Shown here: positions 10,729 through 21,500 of the stretch, one piece after another
Numbering within the stretch: position 1 is the first letter of the stretch
How the letters are laid out: each line of letters begins with the position of its first letter
DNA from: Reclinomonas americana ATCC 50394
Taxonomy: Eukaryota > Jakobida > Jakobea > Jakobida
NCBI GenBank assembly: GCA_048213135.1
Contig: PS015223.1
Span: 77,801-121,986, forward strand
DNA: 44,186 nucleotides
Reading direction: 5' to 3'
Notes under the pieces: model-generated
What the model saw: the letters and a program-made list of their open reading frames with translations, nothing else
What the model was told of the DNA's origin: nothing
Databases searched by the model: none
Program-made: the position numbers and the translations under genes

Positions 10729-13278
10729 ATGGTACAGTGCAGTCTTGTGCGCACTCGATCATCGCTTCCTCACACTCATTGCATGGTTTTGTCGTCCGCT
10801 GCAGTCAGCCGCTGCCACGACCACCACTGTAAGCCTTCAAGCACATGTGTCATCCTCGATCGTCGCCACCGCCGACGGCCATCACATCGCCAGCGGGCGC
10901 TCTGACCACACTGTTCGTGTGATGTCCATGTTCACGCGGACCGAGGAGCATTGTTTCAGCGGTCACACTCGCACCATCCACTGTGTCGCCGCGTTTCCCG
11001 ACAGCCGACTGCTCGTCAGCGGCGGCGACGACAAGACCATCCGCGTGTGGTCGCTGGAGGAGAACCGAGAGGTGCAACGCTTTGAGAGACACACGGATGC
11101 CGTGCTCTCGCTGGCCGTGTCTCCCGCCGGCACCATGGTGATCAGTGGCAGTCGCGACAAGAGCGTGCGTGCTTGGTCGCTGAGCAGTGGGGAGCAACTG
11201 TGGCGATCCACGAGTCATGGCGGTGCTGTGACATCTGTCGCCGTGTCTGCCGAAGGCGAGATTGGCGCCAGCGGCAGCGAGGACCAGACGGTGCGCGTGT
11301 GGTCGCTTGCCACTGGCGAAAAAGTCAGAAAACTCGACAAGCACGGTGCCGCTGTGCGTGCCGTAGTGTTCGCCTTCGACAATCGTTTCCTGTTTTCTGC
11401 CTCCGACAGCGGCACCGTCATCAAGTGGTCGCTGGTGACGGGAACGCAGCAGCTACGGTTGCAGTGGCATCGAGGTCCCGTTCTGTCACTGGCGCTCACA
11501 CCGGACGGGAGTCACGTGGTGAGTGGGGGTGACGACCAACTGGTGCTCGTATGCTCCAGCTCCACTGGCAACGAAGTGCAGCGGCTGGCCGGCCACGAGG
11601 GAGCTGTGTACTCTGTTGTAATGACGCCTGACGGAAGCCAAGTTTTCTCTGCCAGTCGAGACAGGAGCGTACGCAAGTGGGACCTCGGTGCGCACGTTGT
11701 TTGTGTCGCTGTGGAGATTCTCGATGAGTGCTCCAACCTTATGCATGCGTGGTTTCGGTTCGCAGATGCTCGGGTGCTTGCGCAAGCGGGTCAGGACAGC
11801 GTTCTCGAGCTTCAGCGCATGCTTGCGGCGACGAAGATCAGTGAGACTCGACTGCGAGCGCTGTTGGATGCAACTCAGAAACAGGTCAACGATGATCAAC
11901 AAACCATGAAGGAGTTGCATCAACACGTTGCTGAATTAGTGTTGCAAGTGAGCGAGAAGGACGCCCGCCTTGCAGAAGAGAGGTCGATGGTGGCGGAGTT
12001 GCGTAGGCAGCTTGCTGTGATGGCAGTGGCTGGTGCGTTGTTTCTCTGCTCTTTTGTACCTCTTAGCCGTGCCGACTGACCTCTATCGTCAAAGACCCTG
12101 GTCGCATCCGAAAGTACGACTGGAGCGAGGTGGTGGCGGCTAGTGAGTCGTTTGATGAGCGATTCAAAGTCGGCGAAGGCGGTCAGGGTGCCGTCTACAT
12201 TTGTCTGCTGCGAGAGGAGCACGTGGCAGTCAAGTTGATCGACATTGACACCCCGTGGGCGTTGTCGTCGTATGAGAGCGAAGTTTCGTGCTCTCTGAAT
12301 GCTTCCCTGTGATCAGTGGACTGACTGCGTACGCCCAGGTTCGCACACTCGGTTGCCACTCTCATCCACGCCTTGTGCCTCTGCTCGGATATGCAGTGGA
12401 AGACTCCGATGCTGAGAACACAAGGAGGTGCCTTGTGTACCGTGCGCTGAGGTATGTCTGCGAGTCGGTGAACGGAACTGCAGCAAGAGTTCAACCTCAC
12501 TACGAATTATATTATTGATCGCAGTCGACTGGATCTCGAGAAGGTTCTTTTGCCGCAAGGAGAGCGGAGAAGACGACCTCTTAATGTGCTTCAACGTGTG
12601 TGCATTGGACTTGGGATTGTGGACGGCGTTGCGTACTTGCATGAGGTGCGTACGCGTACTCGGACGGATCGCAGTCGATGCCGCAGCATGGTGCTGACAA
12701 ACGCCACTGCAGAACAACATTATTCACCGTGACTTGAAGCCGTCCAACATTCTCCTCGAAGAACTCGAGGACCGGCTGGAGCCGCGCATTGGTGACTTTG
12801 GGCTGTCGCGTGTGATGGAGCAGGGAAAGGTCAGGGCTTGTGTTTCAAAGTCACGAGCTTTGTTCATGTCTCTCATTTACTATCGTGAACCTGTGCGGTG
12901 CTGCAGTCGCATGTCTCCACTCACGCCGCTGGCACTTATCACTACTTGGACCCGCTGATGTTGGAGACCGGCGAAGTACGGCCGGAGTGTGATGTCTACG
13001 GCATCGGCGTGCTGCTTGTTCAGCTGGTCACCGGCAAGGAGATTTCCGTCGTGAAGCAATGGTCGTCTCAGTGGTCCCGTAATCCAGCTGCACTCGACCT
13101 GCGATCGTTGGCCGATGTGGAGGCAGGAGAGTGGCACCCACGATTGTGCGTTCCGATGGTGGAGTTGGGATTCAAGTGCATGTCGATCCGCGACGTGCGA
13201 CCGACTGCCGCAGAGGCCCTGCGCGAGATGCGGCGACTGCGGGAGATTTGTGGGCAGTTCACAATGCTCATCGACTGA
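10729..13278 (+). CDS. WD40 propeller - coiled coil - IRAK/RLK-like protein kinase fusion
   Basis: Spliced model of 692 residues. Exons: 10729-10746, 10805-11687, 11766-12032, 12095-12282, 12339-12451, 12525-12645, 12713-12829, 12907-13278. Residues ~10-300 form seven WD40 repeats (SGGDDKTIRVWSL, SGSRDKSVRAWSL and so on), enough for one propeller. Residues ~301-389 are a heptad-rich coiled coil. Residues ~395-692 are a complete kinase: G-loop GEGGQG at 416-421, VAVK lysine K436, HRDLKPSN with catalytic D537, DFG D558, then GTYHYLDP and CDVYGIGVLL. The lead-in YDWSEVVAASESF and the GTYxYLDP block resemble plant receptor-like kinases and IRAK/Pelle, so Ser/Thr specificity is likely. The domains are joined by a 62-nt intron (12033-12094) with GTGCGT donor and CTGAC branch-like site. 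The six-codon first exon is the least certain part; the last four residues are outside the kinase core. Confidence 0.85.
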
Positions 13279-13499
13279 TGGCGTGCCACTCGGCAGATCA
13301 TCATCCTTATTATAATAATGCACGCGTGTACGATATCCATGGCCCAAGTCGTTCACTGAGTTTTTTTTTGTCTTCTCATAACCGCGCGCACTGATCGTTG
13401 TCGACGAGTGATCGACAACAACATTCGCGGTGTATACATACGTACACCGCGAGAGAGAATGAGAAAGAAAGAGGGAAAGAGGAAAGGAACGCATGCCGA

Positions 13500-14239
13500 T
13501 TAAAAGACGTCGATGAGGAGATGCACGCTGGCGGCGAGTGTCGTCAACACGCCGAGATCGTACATCAGGTATCGGAGCGGCTGCATGCGCAGCACAAAGA
13601 ACAGCGAGTGCATCAGTCGTGCAAAGGTGAACACGACAAAGTACACCACAAAGGCGTTCTGGCGTGCCCCGTTGAGGTTTCTGGTGAGCACCAGAAGTAA
13701 GCCGATGATGAGGAAGATGGGGATGTTCTCCACATCATCCCTGCCAGGCAGTCAGTGAGTTGTAGTGTGTGAGGAAGAAGCGCAAAATTGTTGGCGAACC
13801 GAAGCATGGCGGTGCCGCGATCGACGCGCGACAGGATGCTGCTGATGCCGCCGACGACTCTTCCTTCGCCTGGAATGGCCACCTCCTTGTGGGCGGCCGC
13901 AGGCTCTGGTTGGAAATCCTGCAAGTGCGTGTGCGAGGATCTCCAAGGTGAGCATGAGAGGCGACGGAGAGCAATTCAGCAAGATTTTTGACCAGGAGAC
14001 GACTGACTTCAGGCGCAAGCGGTCGACCCTCCTGCCGGCGCGCCACCGAGGTGTAGATGGCACTGGCCAACATCTGCGCAGAGAGAGACAAGGAAGCATC
14101 GCAGCGTCAGAGGATTCGGAAACTGCAGAATCTGAGCTTCTCTTTCGAATTCTTCGCAACAAACCTTGACGTAGAGGGTGACGGTGCAGACGGAGAGGGC
14201 CTGCACGGCCATATTGGTTCCCTGGACGATGACAGACAT
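13500..14239 (-). CDS. MAPEG-family membrane enzyme (microsomal GST / prostaglandin E synthase-like)
   Basis: Spliced model of 166 residues. Exons in transcript order: 14165-14239, 14008-14073, 13800-13918, 13500-13740. The family signature DDVENIPIFLIIGLL is assembled across the last junction. It is followed by the helix-3/4 pattern FARLMHSLFF....QPLR, where the R and H of the (A/G)R..H motif and the later PxR arginine match positions that bind glutathione in mPGES-1 and MGST proteins. Length (~150-160 is usual) and four hydrophobic segments fit. Likely an ER or outer-membrane glutathione-dependent transferase or peroxidase; the exact substrate cannot be deduced. Intron 1 starts GTTTGTTGCG and intron 3 starts GTTCGC. 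It is convergent with the WD40-kinase gene (221 bp between stops). Confidence 0.85.
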
Positions 14240-15159
14240 GGTGGCGAGGGTGGTTGTTGCTGTTGTTGTTTTGGTGGTGGTGGTGGTGTTCGATTAAAGT
14301 CTGTGCAAAGATTGCGCATGGTGAGTGAGTGAGAGAAACGGATGCATATGGTGATGGATGAGGAGCAAGAGGCACGAAGAGAGAGGTGGGGAGGGGAGGA
14401 GGGGAGGGGAGGGGAGGGGGGAGGAAGGGTGAGACGAGGGAGTACCCAACTGAGCAGTGGGATGCTCGCTCTCGCCGCAACGATTCGGATGCAAACAGTG
14501 GGGGAGAGTGATTCGGAAAAATGGTTCCCGCCTGGACAACTCGACAAACAGGCGAGTGTGATCGACTGTGCAGCTGGCACTCGCTGTGACGCGATCCCTT
14601 ACCTGTTTACCGACGCACTGCTTACGTAAGGTAGTCTCTCTAGGAGGGTGGCGTCCTCGCAGGTGAACGGCGGCGTGAGGGAGGAGGCGAGAGAAAGATT
14701 CTGGCGCCGGCGGCGGAGAAACAACGAGGGTCATGTCGATTCTTTTGTATCACTGGCAAGCGAACAGCTTTGTACGTCGTGAGTCACAAACATACAACAA
14801 AGGGATCAAGAGAGGCTCGCAGAGTGACAAGTTCGCGGTTTTCGATGATCGCTGCGATGATCGCAGCGCAACAATGGTCGCGCAGACAACGTCGACGTCG
14901 TGCACGTGGCCAGCTGCCTCCCGCGACAGTTGCCTTCCGGATCCGAACGGAGCTCCTGCTTCGATCTCCAAGGACCAATCACTGCGACCATATGTGCAGC
15001 CACATCGCAGTGCACGTGATGCTCACTCTGAAGGTCGTCTGTTGACGTCGCCGATCCACGTCACGCACAATTTGCTCTCGTCACGCGATTTCGTTTCATC
15101 TCACCCTCTCCCCTTGTACGCCAACCGCCATCCCTTTCCCCCTCTCCACCTACTCACCC
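14240..15159. other. Intergenic DNA between divergent genes, with a G-rich tract
   Basis: This 920-bp stretch separates the MAPEG gene (minus) from the gene at 15160 (plus) and should hold both promoters. A run of G blocks separated by single A (about 14386-14425) sits about 150-190 bp upstream of the MAPEG start codon and could form a G-quadruplex. No open frame here shows a domain or credible splice structure. Confidence 0.5.
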
Positions 15160-16092
15160 ATGTCCAGCGCCGCCACCGCCCACGAAAGCACCAGCAACGG
15201 CCACCACGCCAACGGCCACCATGCCAACCACCATCACGCGGGAGGCTCCTCGTCGACCAACGCAGTGAGCCACCAGCGCACGCCACTGCCCGCACGCGCC
15301 GCCCACTTCACCGTCTGCACCATCATGTACCGCTGGCTCACCCTCGGCGCCGAGGAAGACCTCCAAGTCGGCGTCGCCTCGCCCATTGGTCGCGAGGACA
15401 TCCAGATCACGCACCCCGACGGCACCCTCACACTCGAGTATGTGCACTACACGGAGCAGAATGCGCTCACCGACTTGCAGGTCAAGGCCTTTTTCAAGCG
15501 CGGACTCTCGGTCAGTTGTATTTCTCCGCTTTTTTTGTGTTGCTGACGTGATCATGTCATGACAACTCTTTCTTTTGTTGTTGTGATGATGATGATGATT
15601 GCTAGGGCGAGTATGCGTTCCCCGAGGAGAGACTGCGGTTGACCACGAACCGCGCCTCTAACACGCGCGATGGTGAGCAGAGTTGTCGCGAGATTCCTTT
15701 GTTCGCGCAGAGTTGTCTGACTCTTCTGTCTGTGCACAGCCAATCCGCAAGAGGCGGCCAAGGCCGGCAAGAGGGCGCCGGTGCCGGGCATTGGCGACTT
15801 GCCGGTCGATGGCCGCTTGAGTGACTTGCCTGTCAAGCTGACGGTGGACGGGCATGAGTTCTGCCACATGATGCAACGAGGTGCGAGTGGGTTTGAGGGC
15901 GGGGAGGAGCGGGGAGAGGGAGGAGGACGTGTCTTTTGTGTTGCTGAATGTGTGTTGTGCCGAAAGGCGGTTGTGCTTTCGCATCTCTTTGGAGTTGTCT
16001 CGCCGTGGGACGTCTTCATTCCGCTCGTGACACTGCAGGCCGCGCACGCTCTCCTCTTTGAATTCCGCCACTTCTGCTGGTCGTCGGGGTGA
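15160..16092 (+). CDS. Unrecognised protein, His/Ser-rich N-terminus; 3' end uncertain
   Basis: Three exons are clear: 15160-15510, 15606-15672 and 15740 to about 15880. They are joined in frame by a GTCAGT and a GTGAGC intron. The N-terminus is low complexity with NGHHAN repeats. It is followed by a compact, non-repetitive region starting AHFTVCTIMYRWLTLGAEED, running through EYVHYTEQNALTDLQVKAFF and FPEERLRLTTNR, to KLTVDGHEFCHMMQR. I do not recognise the family. After 15880 a GTGCGA donor is possible, but the choice of last exon is ambiguous: reading through gives a stop at 16090-16092, and splicing to about 15967 or 16041 gives other short ends. The end coordinate is therefore provisional. 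The stop region merges with the tandem repeat that follows. Confidence 0.55.
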
Positions 16093-16843
16093 TGTGTTTC
16101 TCGCAGCCGTGGTCTTTCCTGTATCTCTCACACTGCCCGTTCGTGCCATTCTCTGTATTGCTCCACTCCCACGCTCCATGCAAACTCCGGGACTGCTGGT
16201 CGTCGGGTGTTGTCTCCTTCCCTGTGTGGTGTTTCCTATCCCTGCATCTCTCACACTTTCCATTCGTGCCATTTTTCTGTACTGTCGCACCCTCTGTACA
16301 ACTCCGGCCCTGATGTTGCTTTCCTCTCTACGTGGTCTTTTTACCTTCATCTCCCATGATGCCCGTTCCTGCCCTTTTGTCTGAATTGCTCCACTCCTTG
16401 CAACCACACTAACCATGCAATATCCGGCCCTGCTGGTTGTCGGCTGTTGCATTCCTCTGTCGTCTTTCCCTCTATGTGTCACCTCGTGTTTTCTCTGTGT
16501 TGCTCCACTCCTCGCAGCCCACCTTCTCCTTACAAAGTCTGTCACTGCTGGTCGTCGAGTGTCCTTCCTCCCTGTGTGGCCATTCCCTCTATCTGCTTCC
16601 TCTTTCTCTGCATTGCTCCACTTCTGGCACCACACTCTCCACACTACTTCCGTCACTGTTTGTCGACGGCTGTTGTTTCCCTGCCTGTGTCTTCTTTCCC
16701 TCTGTCACCTCGTGACTTCCCTCAGTACTGCTCCGTCTTTGCAGTCCAGATGGGTGTTGCCTTACCCCTGTGTGCTGTGCTGTACCTGTATCTCTCACAC
16801 TTTTCGCTATTTCTCTTTGTTTTGCTTTTCTCCTCGCAACCCA
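16071..16843 (+). repeat. Degenerate tandem repeat, ~115-bp pyrimidine-rich unit, at least six copies
   Basis: Units begin near 16074, 16191, 16309, 16429, 16542 and 16653. Each starts with a variant of CTGCTGGTCGTCGG and continues with TGTTG, CCTGTGTGG, a TATCTCTCACAC or TATCTGC block, GCCATT and TGTATTGCTCCACTC. The array runs directly into a 752-N gap, so its true length is unknown. The first unit overlaps the last coding bases proposed for the gene at 15160. Together with the following gap, this stretch between 16093 and 17761 shows no gene. Confidence 0.8.
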
Positions 16844-17595
16844 NNNNNNNNNNNNNNNNNNNNNNNNNNNNNNNNNNNNNNNNNNNNNNNNNNNNNNNNN
16901 NNNNNNNNNNNNNNNNNNNNNNNNNNNNNNNNNNNNNNNNNNNNNNNNNNNNNNNNNNNNNNNNNNNNNNNNNNNNNNNNNNNNNNNNNNNNNNNNNNNN
17001 NNNNNNNNNNNNNNNNNNNNNNNNNNNNNNNNNNNNNNNNNNNNNNNNNNNNNNNNNNNNNNNNNNNNNNNNNNNNNNNNNNNNNNNNNNNNNNNNNNNN
17101 NNNNNNNNNNNNNNNNNNNNNNNNNNNNNNNNNNNNNNNNNNNNNNNNNNNNNNNNNNNNNNNNNNNNNNNNNNNNNNNNNNNNNNNNNNNNNNNNNNNN
17201 NNNNNNNNNNNNNNNNNNNNNNNNNNNNNNNNNNNNNNNNNNNNNNNNNNNNNNNNNNNNNNNNNNNNNNNNNNNNNNNNNNNNNNNNNNNNNNNNNNNN
17301 NNNNNNNNNNNNNNNNNNNNNNNNNNNNNNNNNNNNNNNNNNNNNNNNNNNNNNNNNNNNNNNNNNNNNNNNNNNNNNNNNNNNNNNNNNNNNNNNNNNN
17401 NNNNNNNNNNNNNNNNNNNNNNNNNNNNNNNNNNNNNNNNNNNNNNNNNNNNNNNNNNNNNNNNNNNNNNNNNNNNNNNNNNNNNNNNNNNNNNNNNNNN
17501 NNNNNNNNNNNNNNNNNNNNNNNNNNNNNNNNNNNNNNNNNNNNNNNNNNNNNNNNNNNNNNNNNNNNNNNNNNNNNNNNNNNNNNNNNNNNNNN
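16844..17595. other. Assembly gap (752 N)
   Basis: N run that truncates the ~115-bp tandem repeat; the sequence after it is a different CT-rich tract. Confidence 0.95.
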
Positions 17596-17761
17596 TTCTA
17601 TCTCGATGCCCCACCCCCTGCTCCTCTCTCTCTCGCTCGCTGCAAGCCACAAGAGAGTGAAAACCATTGAAAAAAAGGAGCGCGAAGTCAATTGTTTATC
17701 AGTGACAGGACACGACAAACCGCGCGCTCTGCCTTGATCGTTGGTGAGAGAGAGCGACACA

Positions 17762-18388
17762 ATGGGCCTCGGCGAGCTCTTCATCAGCACCTCCTCTGCA
17801 CTGCTCTTGCTCGGCGTTCTGCTGACTGTGGGTGAGTGTAACACACAGAGAGAGAGAGCGCTGTGTAAATCTCCTCTCCTCTCTCACTCTTTCCCGCTCA
17901 GGTTGGTGGATCATGTGGAAGCTCTACCTGCACAAGATCAAGTTCTTTCGAGACTTGCTCGGCATGGATCAGGCACCATCGCGACCACAAAGAGATTACG
18001 AGCGACCGCCAAGCTTCACTGACCTGGTGCGTGTGAGTGGCGAGAGGAGAGAGTGAGAGGAGTGTGTGTGAGAGAGAGAGGCCGACACGTCTTCAGCGTG
18101 GTCGTTTTTGTGCGCGCGATCACGGGACAACTCCCCTCCACTGTTGTCTCTCACACTCATGTCACTCTTTGCGCTGTCTCTCCTCCCTTCCACCTTCTCC
18201 TCTCTCTCTTGTCGATCGCACGGTCACTCAAGAGACAATCATCGTCTTCGGCATTGCAGATCATGAAGGGCAACGCTCACCAGCGAGGAGGCGGTCGTCG
18301 ACACCGCGGTCCCGGGTCGGATAGTTCACTGCTGGAGACGACTGCTGCGCCTCCACCACTACCCACGGAGCATGTGGTCGCACAGTAG
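17762..18388 (+). CDS. SMIM13-like small integral membrane protein
   Basis: Spliced model of 107 residues. Exons: 17762-17831, 17902-18026, 18260-18388, with GTGAGT and GTGCGT donors. One hydrophobic segment at about residues 6-30 is followed at once by the motif GWWIMWKLYLHKIKFFRDLLG, written here in parts: GWWIMWKLYL then HKIKFFRDLLG. This closely matches the juxtamembrane block of animal SMIM13 (GWYxVWxLFLxKFKFLRELVG from family knowledge). The rest is a polar, disordered tail rich in R, G and P. Function of this family is unknown. It is convergent with the PHD gene, 112 bp between stops. Confidence 0.75.
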
Positions 18389-18500
18389 GTTGAGATGACC
18401 TCTTTTGTTTTTTACACAAAAGCAGTTGTGGTGGTTCATCCTTGTACACAAGTGAAATGCCTGGCGTCAACAACGTACGCGCGACTTATTCATTGCAATG

Positions 18501-21500
18501 TTACACGTCGAGAACCATGGCCGCTGGTCGTTTTCGGCTGCTCCGCTCACCGACGTAATGCGCAACACTGGCGGCTGCAGTCGACAATGCCGCGACGGCT
18601 GGATGCGTGGGCGGTGGTGGCAGCGTGCGTGCCAGGCTCGCCAGCTCCTCAAACTGCTGCTCGCGGGCACCCACCAGCTGCCGCTTGATGCGTTCACGTG
18701 CCACGGTCAGCTCGGCCACCTCGCGCAATCGCTGGAAGTCGCCAAACAGCTTGAACATGGTCATAAAGTTGGACTCGCGCTCCGAGAGGTGCGAGCGTGC
18801 GGCGAGTGCGGCCGCCGCTGCACGCACCGGGTGCCACACTCGCGAATTGCCAGCTGACGACGTGACGGCCGTTGCATTGCAGGGCCGCTTGCGCGCCAGT
18901 CCGGCGGCACGAATGTCGCGCAGCAGCGAGAGTGGCTTGGCGTCCGAGACGAACAGCCGGCGGCGCTCGTCGTCGCCGGGGGCCATCAACATCTTGTCGT
19001 CCTGGGTGAAGAAGGAGACCATGCCGCGGGCGACCTCGCCAAACTCGCGTGCGTACTCCATGTCGCTGAGATTGATCAGCACCAACGACGGCTCGCCGTG
19101 CCGCCGTCGCCACCGCAGGTCGGCATCACGGGGGAACAACTCCTGAATGGGCACAGGTGCAGGCAGCTGCCACTCGTCGGGGTCGCTGTGCAACACGCGC
19201 GACACCACCACCTCCATGTGAATCGGCGCCATGAACGAGTGCTTCGCCGCCCACAGGTGACCGGCCGCGCGGATGAACGCCTGCGAGGTGGGATGGCTCG
19301 GTTCCGGAAACACGTCGCGACACGAGGCGAACAGCGCGTTGGCATTGCGCATCACGGCTGTCACCACGGCCGAGTGCACATCGCGTCGCTCGGCCGGCGA
19401 CCGATGTGCAAACTGACGGAAGAGGGCGTTGATTTCGGAGCGCCACACATCCAGCGGACCAATCATGGGTCCCACACGCAGCACGCCGTCCTCATCCTCG
19501 AACGGGTTGTCGCTGCTGTCGCTGTCGTGGCCACTGGCCTTGGCGGCATCCGCGTCGCCGGCGGATGCAGAAGAAGCCGTTGCGCCAGCGAACGCACTCG
19601 ACGAGCCGGCGCCTGCTGCTGCCAAAGGCGACCCAGGCGTGTCCTTGTTGGCCGCTTTCGGCGCCTTCTTGCTCTTCTTCAGCGACGAAGACGAGGAAGA
19701 TGCGGCGCCGCTGCCGCCGGCCGACGTCGCGTGGGAACCAGCCGGTCTCCTTCGCGGTGGTTTCATATTGTAACTCTTCTGCGCACGCCACGCCCGTCCA
19801 TGAAAGTGTCAATGAATGATGCAAAAGCGAGGGGCAGGCATGCTCTTCACAAACACAAACACACACACCCGCCGCCGTCGATGCTTGACTCGTCCTTCCT
19901 CGCCATTTTCGCGGCGTGCAGGTGCCAAGTGCCGATGATTGCGACAGTACACCCGACAAGGATCACCAAACACCAGCAGCGCGTCGCGCGGATTCAAGTG
20001 CGCACAGCGTACGTGGAATGCACGTGTACACGAGGCCGCCGCACATTGAATCACGGCACCCATCGAGTGCGAGCAGAGTATGCACGACTGCGAGGTAAAG
20101 AGTGAGAGAGCACGAGTGTGACAGACGACGTGGCATGCACGTCCACGCACCAGCTCAAAGCGCGTCTTCACAATGTTCTCCAGGCCACACAACGGTTGCA
20201 TCCAGGGCACACGCTCCTCGGGCACATAGCAGCCGGGCATCCACAGGTTGCACTGCACGTGCATCCACTCGCCAGTGTCGGTCGGCTTGAACGCACCCGA
20301 TCGATCCGGGCACAAGACGCAGCGCTGAGGACGGAAGTGAGCGGGGAGAGAGAGAGAGAGACGAATAGAGAGAGGGGGAGAGACAGAGCACTTGAATTAT
20401 CTCGGATTCCCATGTTTCTTTCTCCCCGTTTGTTATTCTAACTCTCTTCTTTCCTCTCTGACCGATCGAAAACTACACACTGACGGAACGAATGGGGCGT
20501 TCACGACACAAGAGAGAGAGAATCACACACACATCAACATTCTCTTGCACAATTTCTCTCTCCACCTTCCGTATTTCTTTCCTCCCTCTGTGTCCGTCTC
20601 ACTCTCTTTTCTCCTTTCCTTCCAGATCACACGAAGCTAAGATACAGTGAGCGGGGGTGCAGGTACACACACAGAGAGAGAGAGAGAGAAAGGGAGAGAG
20701 GGGGAGGAAAGGAGAGAAATTCACACACATATCAACATTCTCTGCACAATTTCTCTCCACCTTCCGTATTTCTTTCCTCCCTCTGTGTCCGTCTCACTCT
20801 CTTTTTTTCTCCTTTCCTTCCAGACCAACACGCAGCTAAGATATAGTGAGCGGGGGAGAAGACACATACACAGAGAGAGAGAGAGAGTGGGAGCGGGAAG
20901 GAGAGAGAGAGAACCACAAATACACCAGAGCACATATCCACTTCATTCCTCTCTCTCTTGTTTCTTTCCTCCCTCATCAATCCAGGCAAAACACGCAGCA
21001 CTGATGACAGAGTGAGCGGGGACGATCACGAACTCCACACGTAAAGAGAGAGAGACAGAAAAAGTGAGTCACAACAGAGCCACACTATCTCTCCCTCTTT
21101 CCTTCACATTCCTCACTCTCCCTCTTCTCCCTGATCGATGGGCACAAGGACGGAATGCTTGGGGGCGATCACGTACCTCAGACACACATCCACGCCCACA
21201 CAGAGCCACACTTGCATCCTCTCGCATTCCTTCTCCCTCTCCCTGCCCTCTTATCCCTCTCCTGCCCTAGATTCCTTCTCTCTCCTTCCTCCCTCCCCTC
21301 ACTCGCCCTTCCCCTTCTTCCTCCCTTTCCCCGTCGCCCTTCCCCTTCTTCTCCCCTTCCCCCTTTTCCCCTCTTACCACCCACCACATCATTGGGCGAC
21401 ACCGACGAGCACCGATTGCACACCCACGGATCCTCCTCCTCATCGGGGAACTCCGCGACACCGTAGCACGACTGATGCACAATCACGCCACATGATGCAC

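Noticed and set aside
12629-12637. GTTGCGTAC in the kinase gene as a further GTTGCG donor
   Set aside because: It encodes part of the conserved VAYLHE motif of RLK-type kinases, and the true donor GTGCGT lies at 12646. The motif also occurs by chance in exons.
15658-16656. A 332-codon minus-strand frame with repeated GAIQ/RSGA motifs
   Set aside because: It is produced by the ~115-bp tandem repeat staying open in one frame, overlaps a better plus-strand gene, and its composition (R/G/S/T) shows no domain.
18694-19446. Several long frames on both strands over the PHD-gene C-terminal exon
   Set aside because: The 426-codon minus-strand exon is joined in phase to the extended PHD exon; the others are Arg/Ala-rich shadows.
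20341-21060. Regularly spaced repeats as a CRISPR-like array
   Set aside because: Units are 150-200 bp, diverged and embedded in an intron of a eukaryotic gene; spacers are CT/GA low-complexity sequence, not unique DNA.
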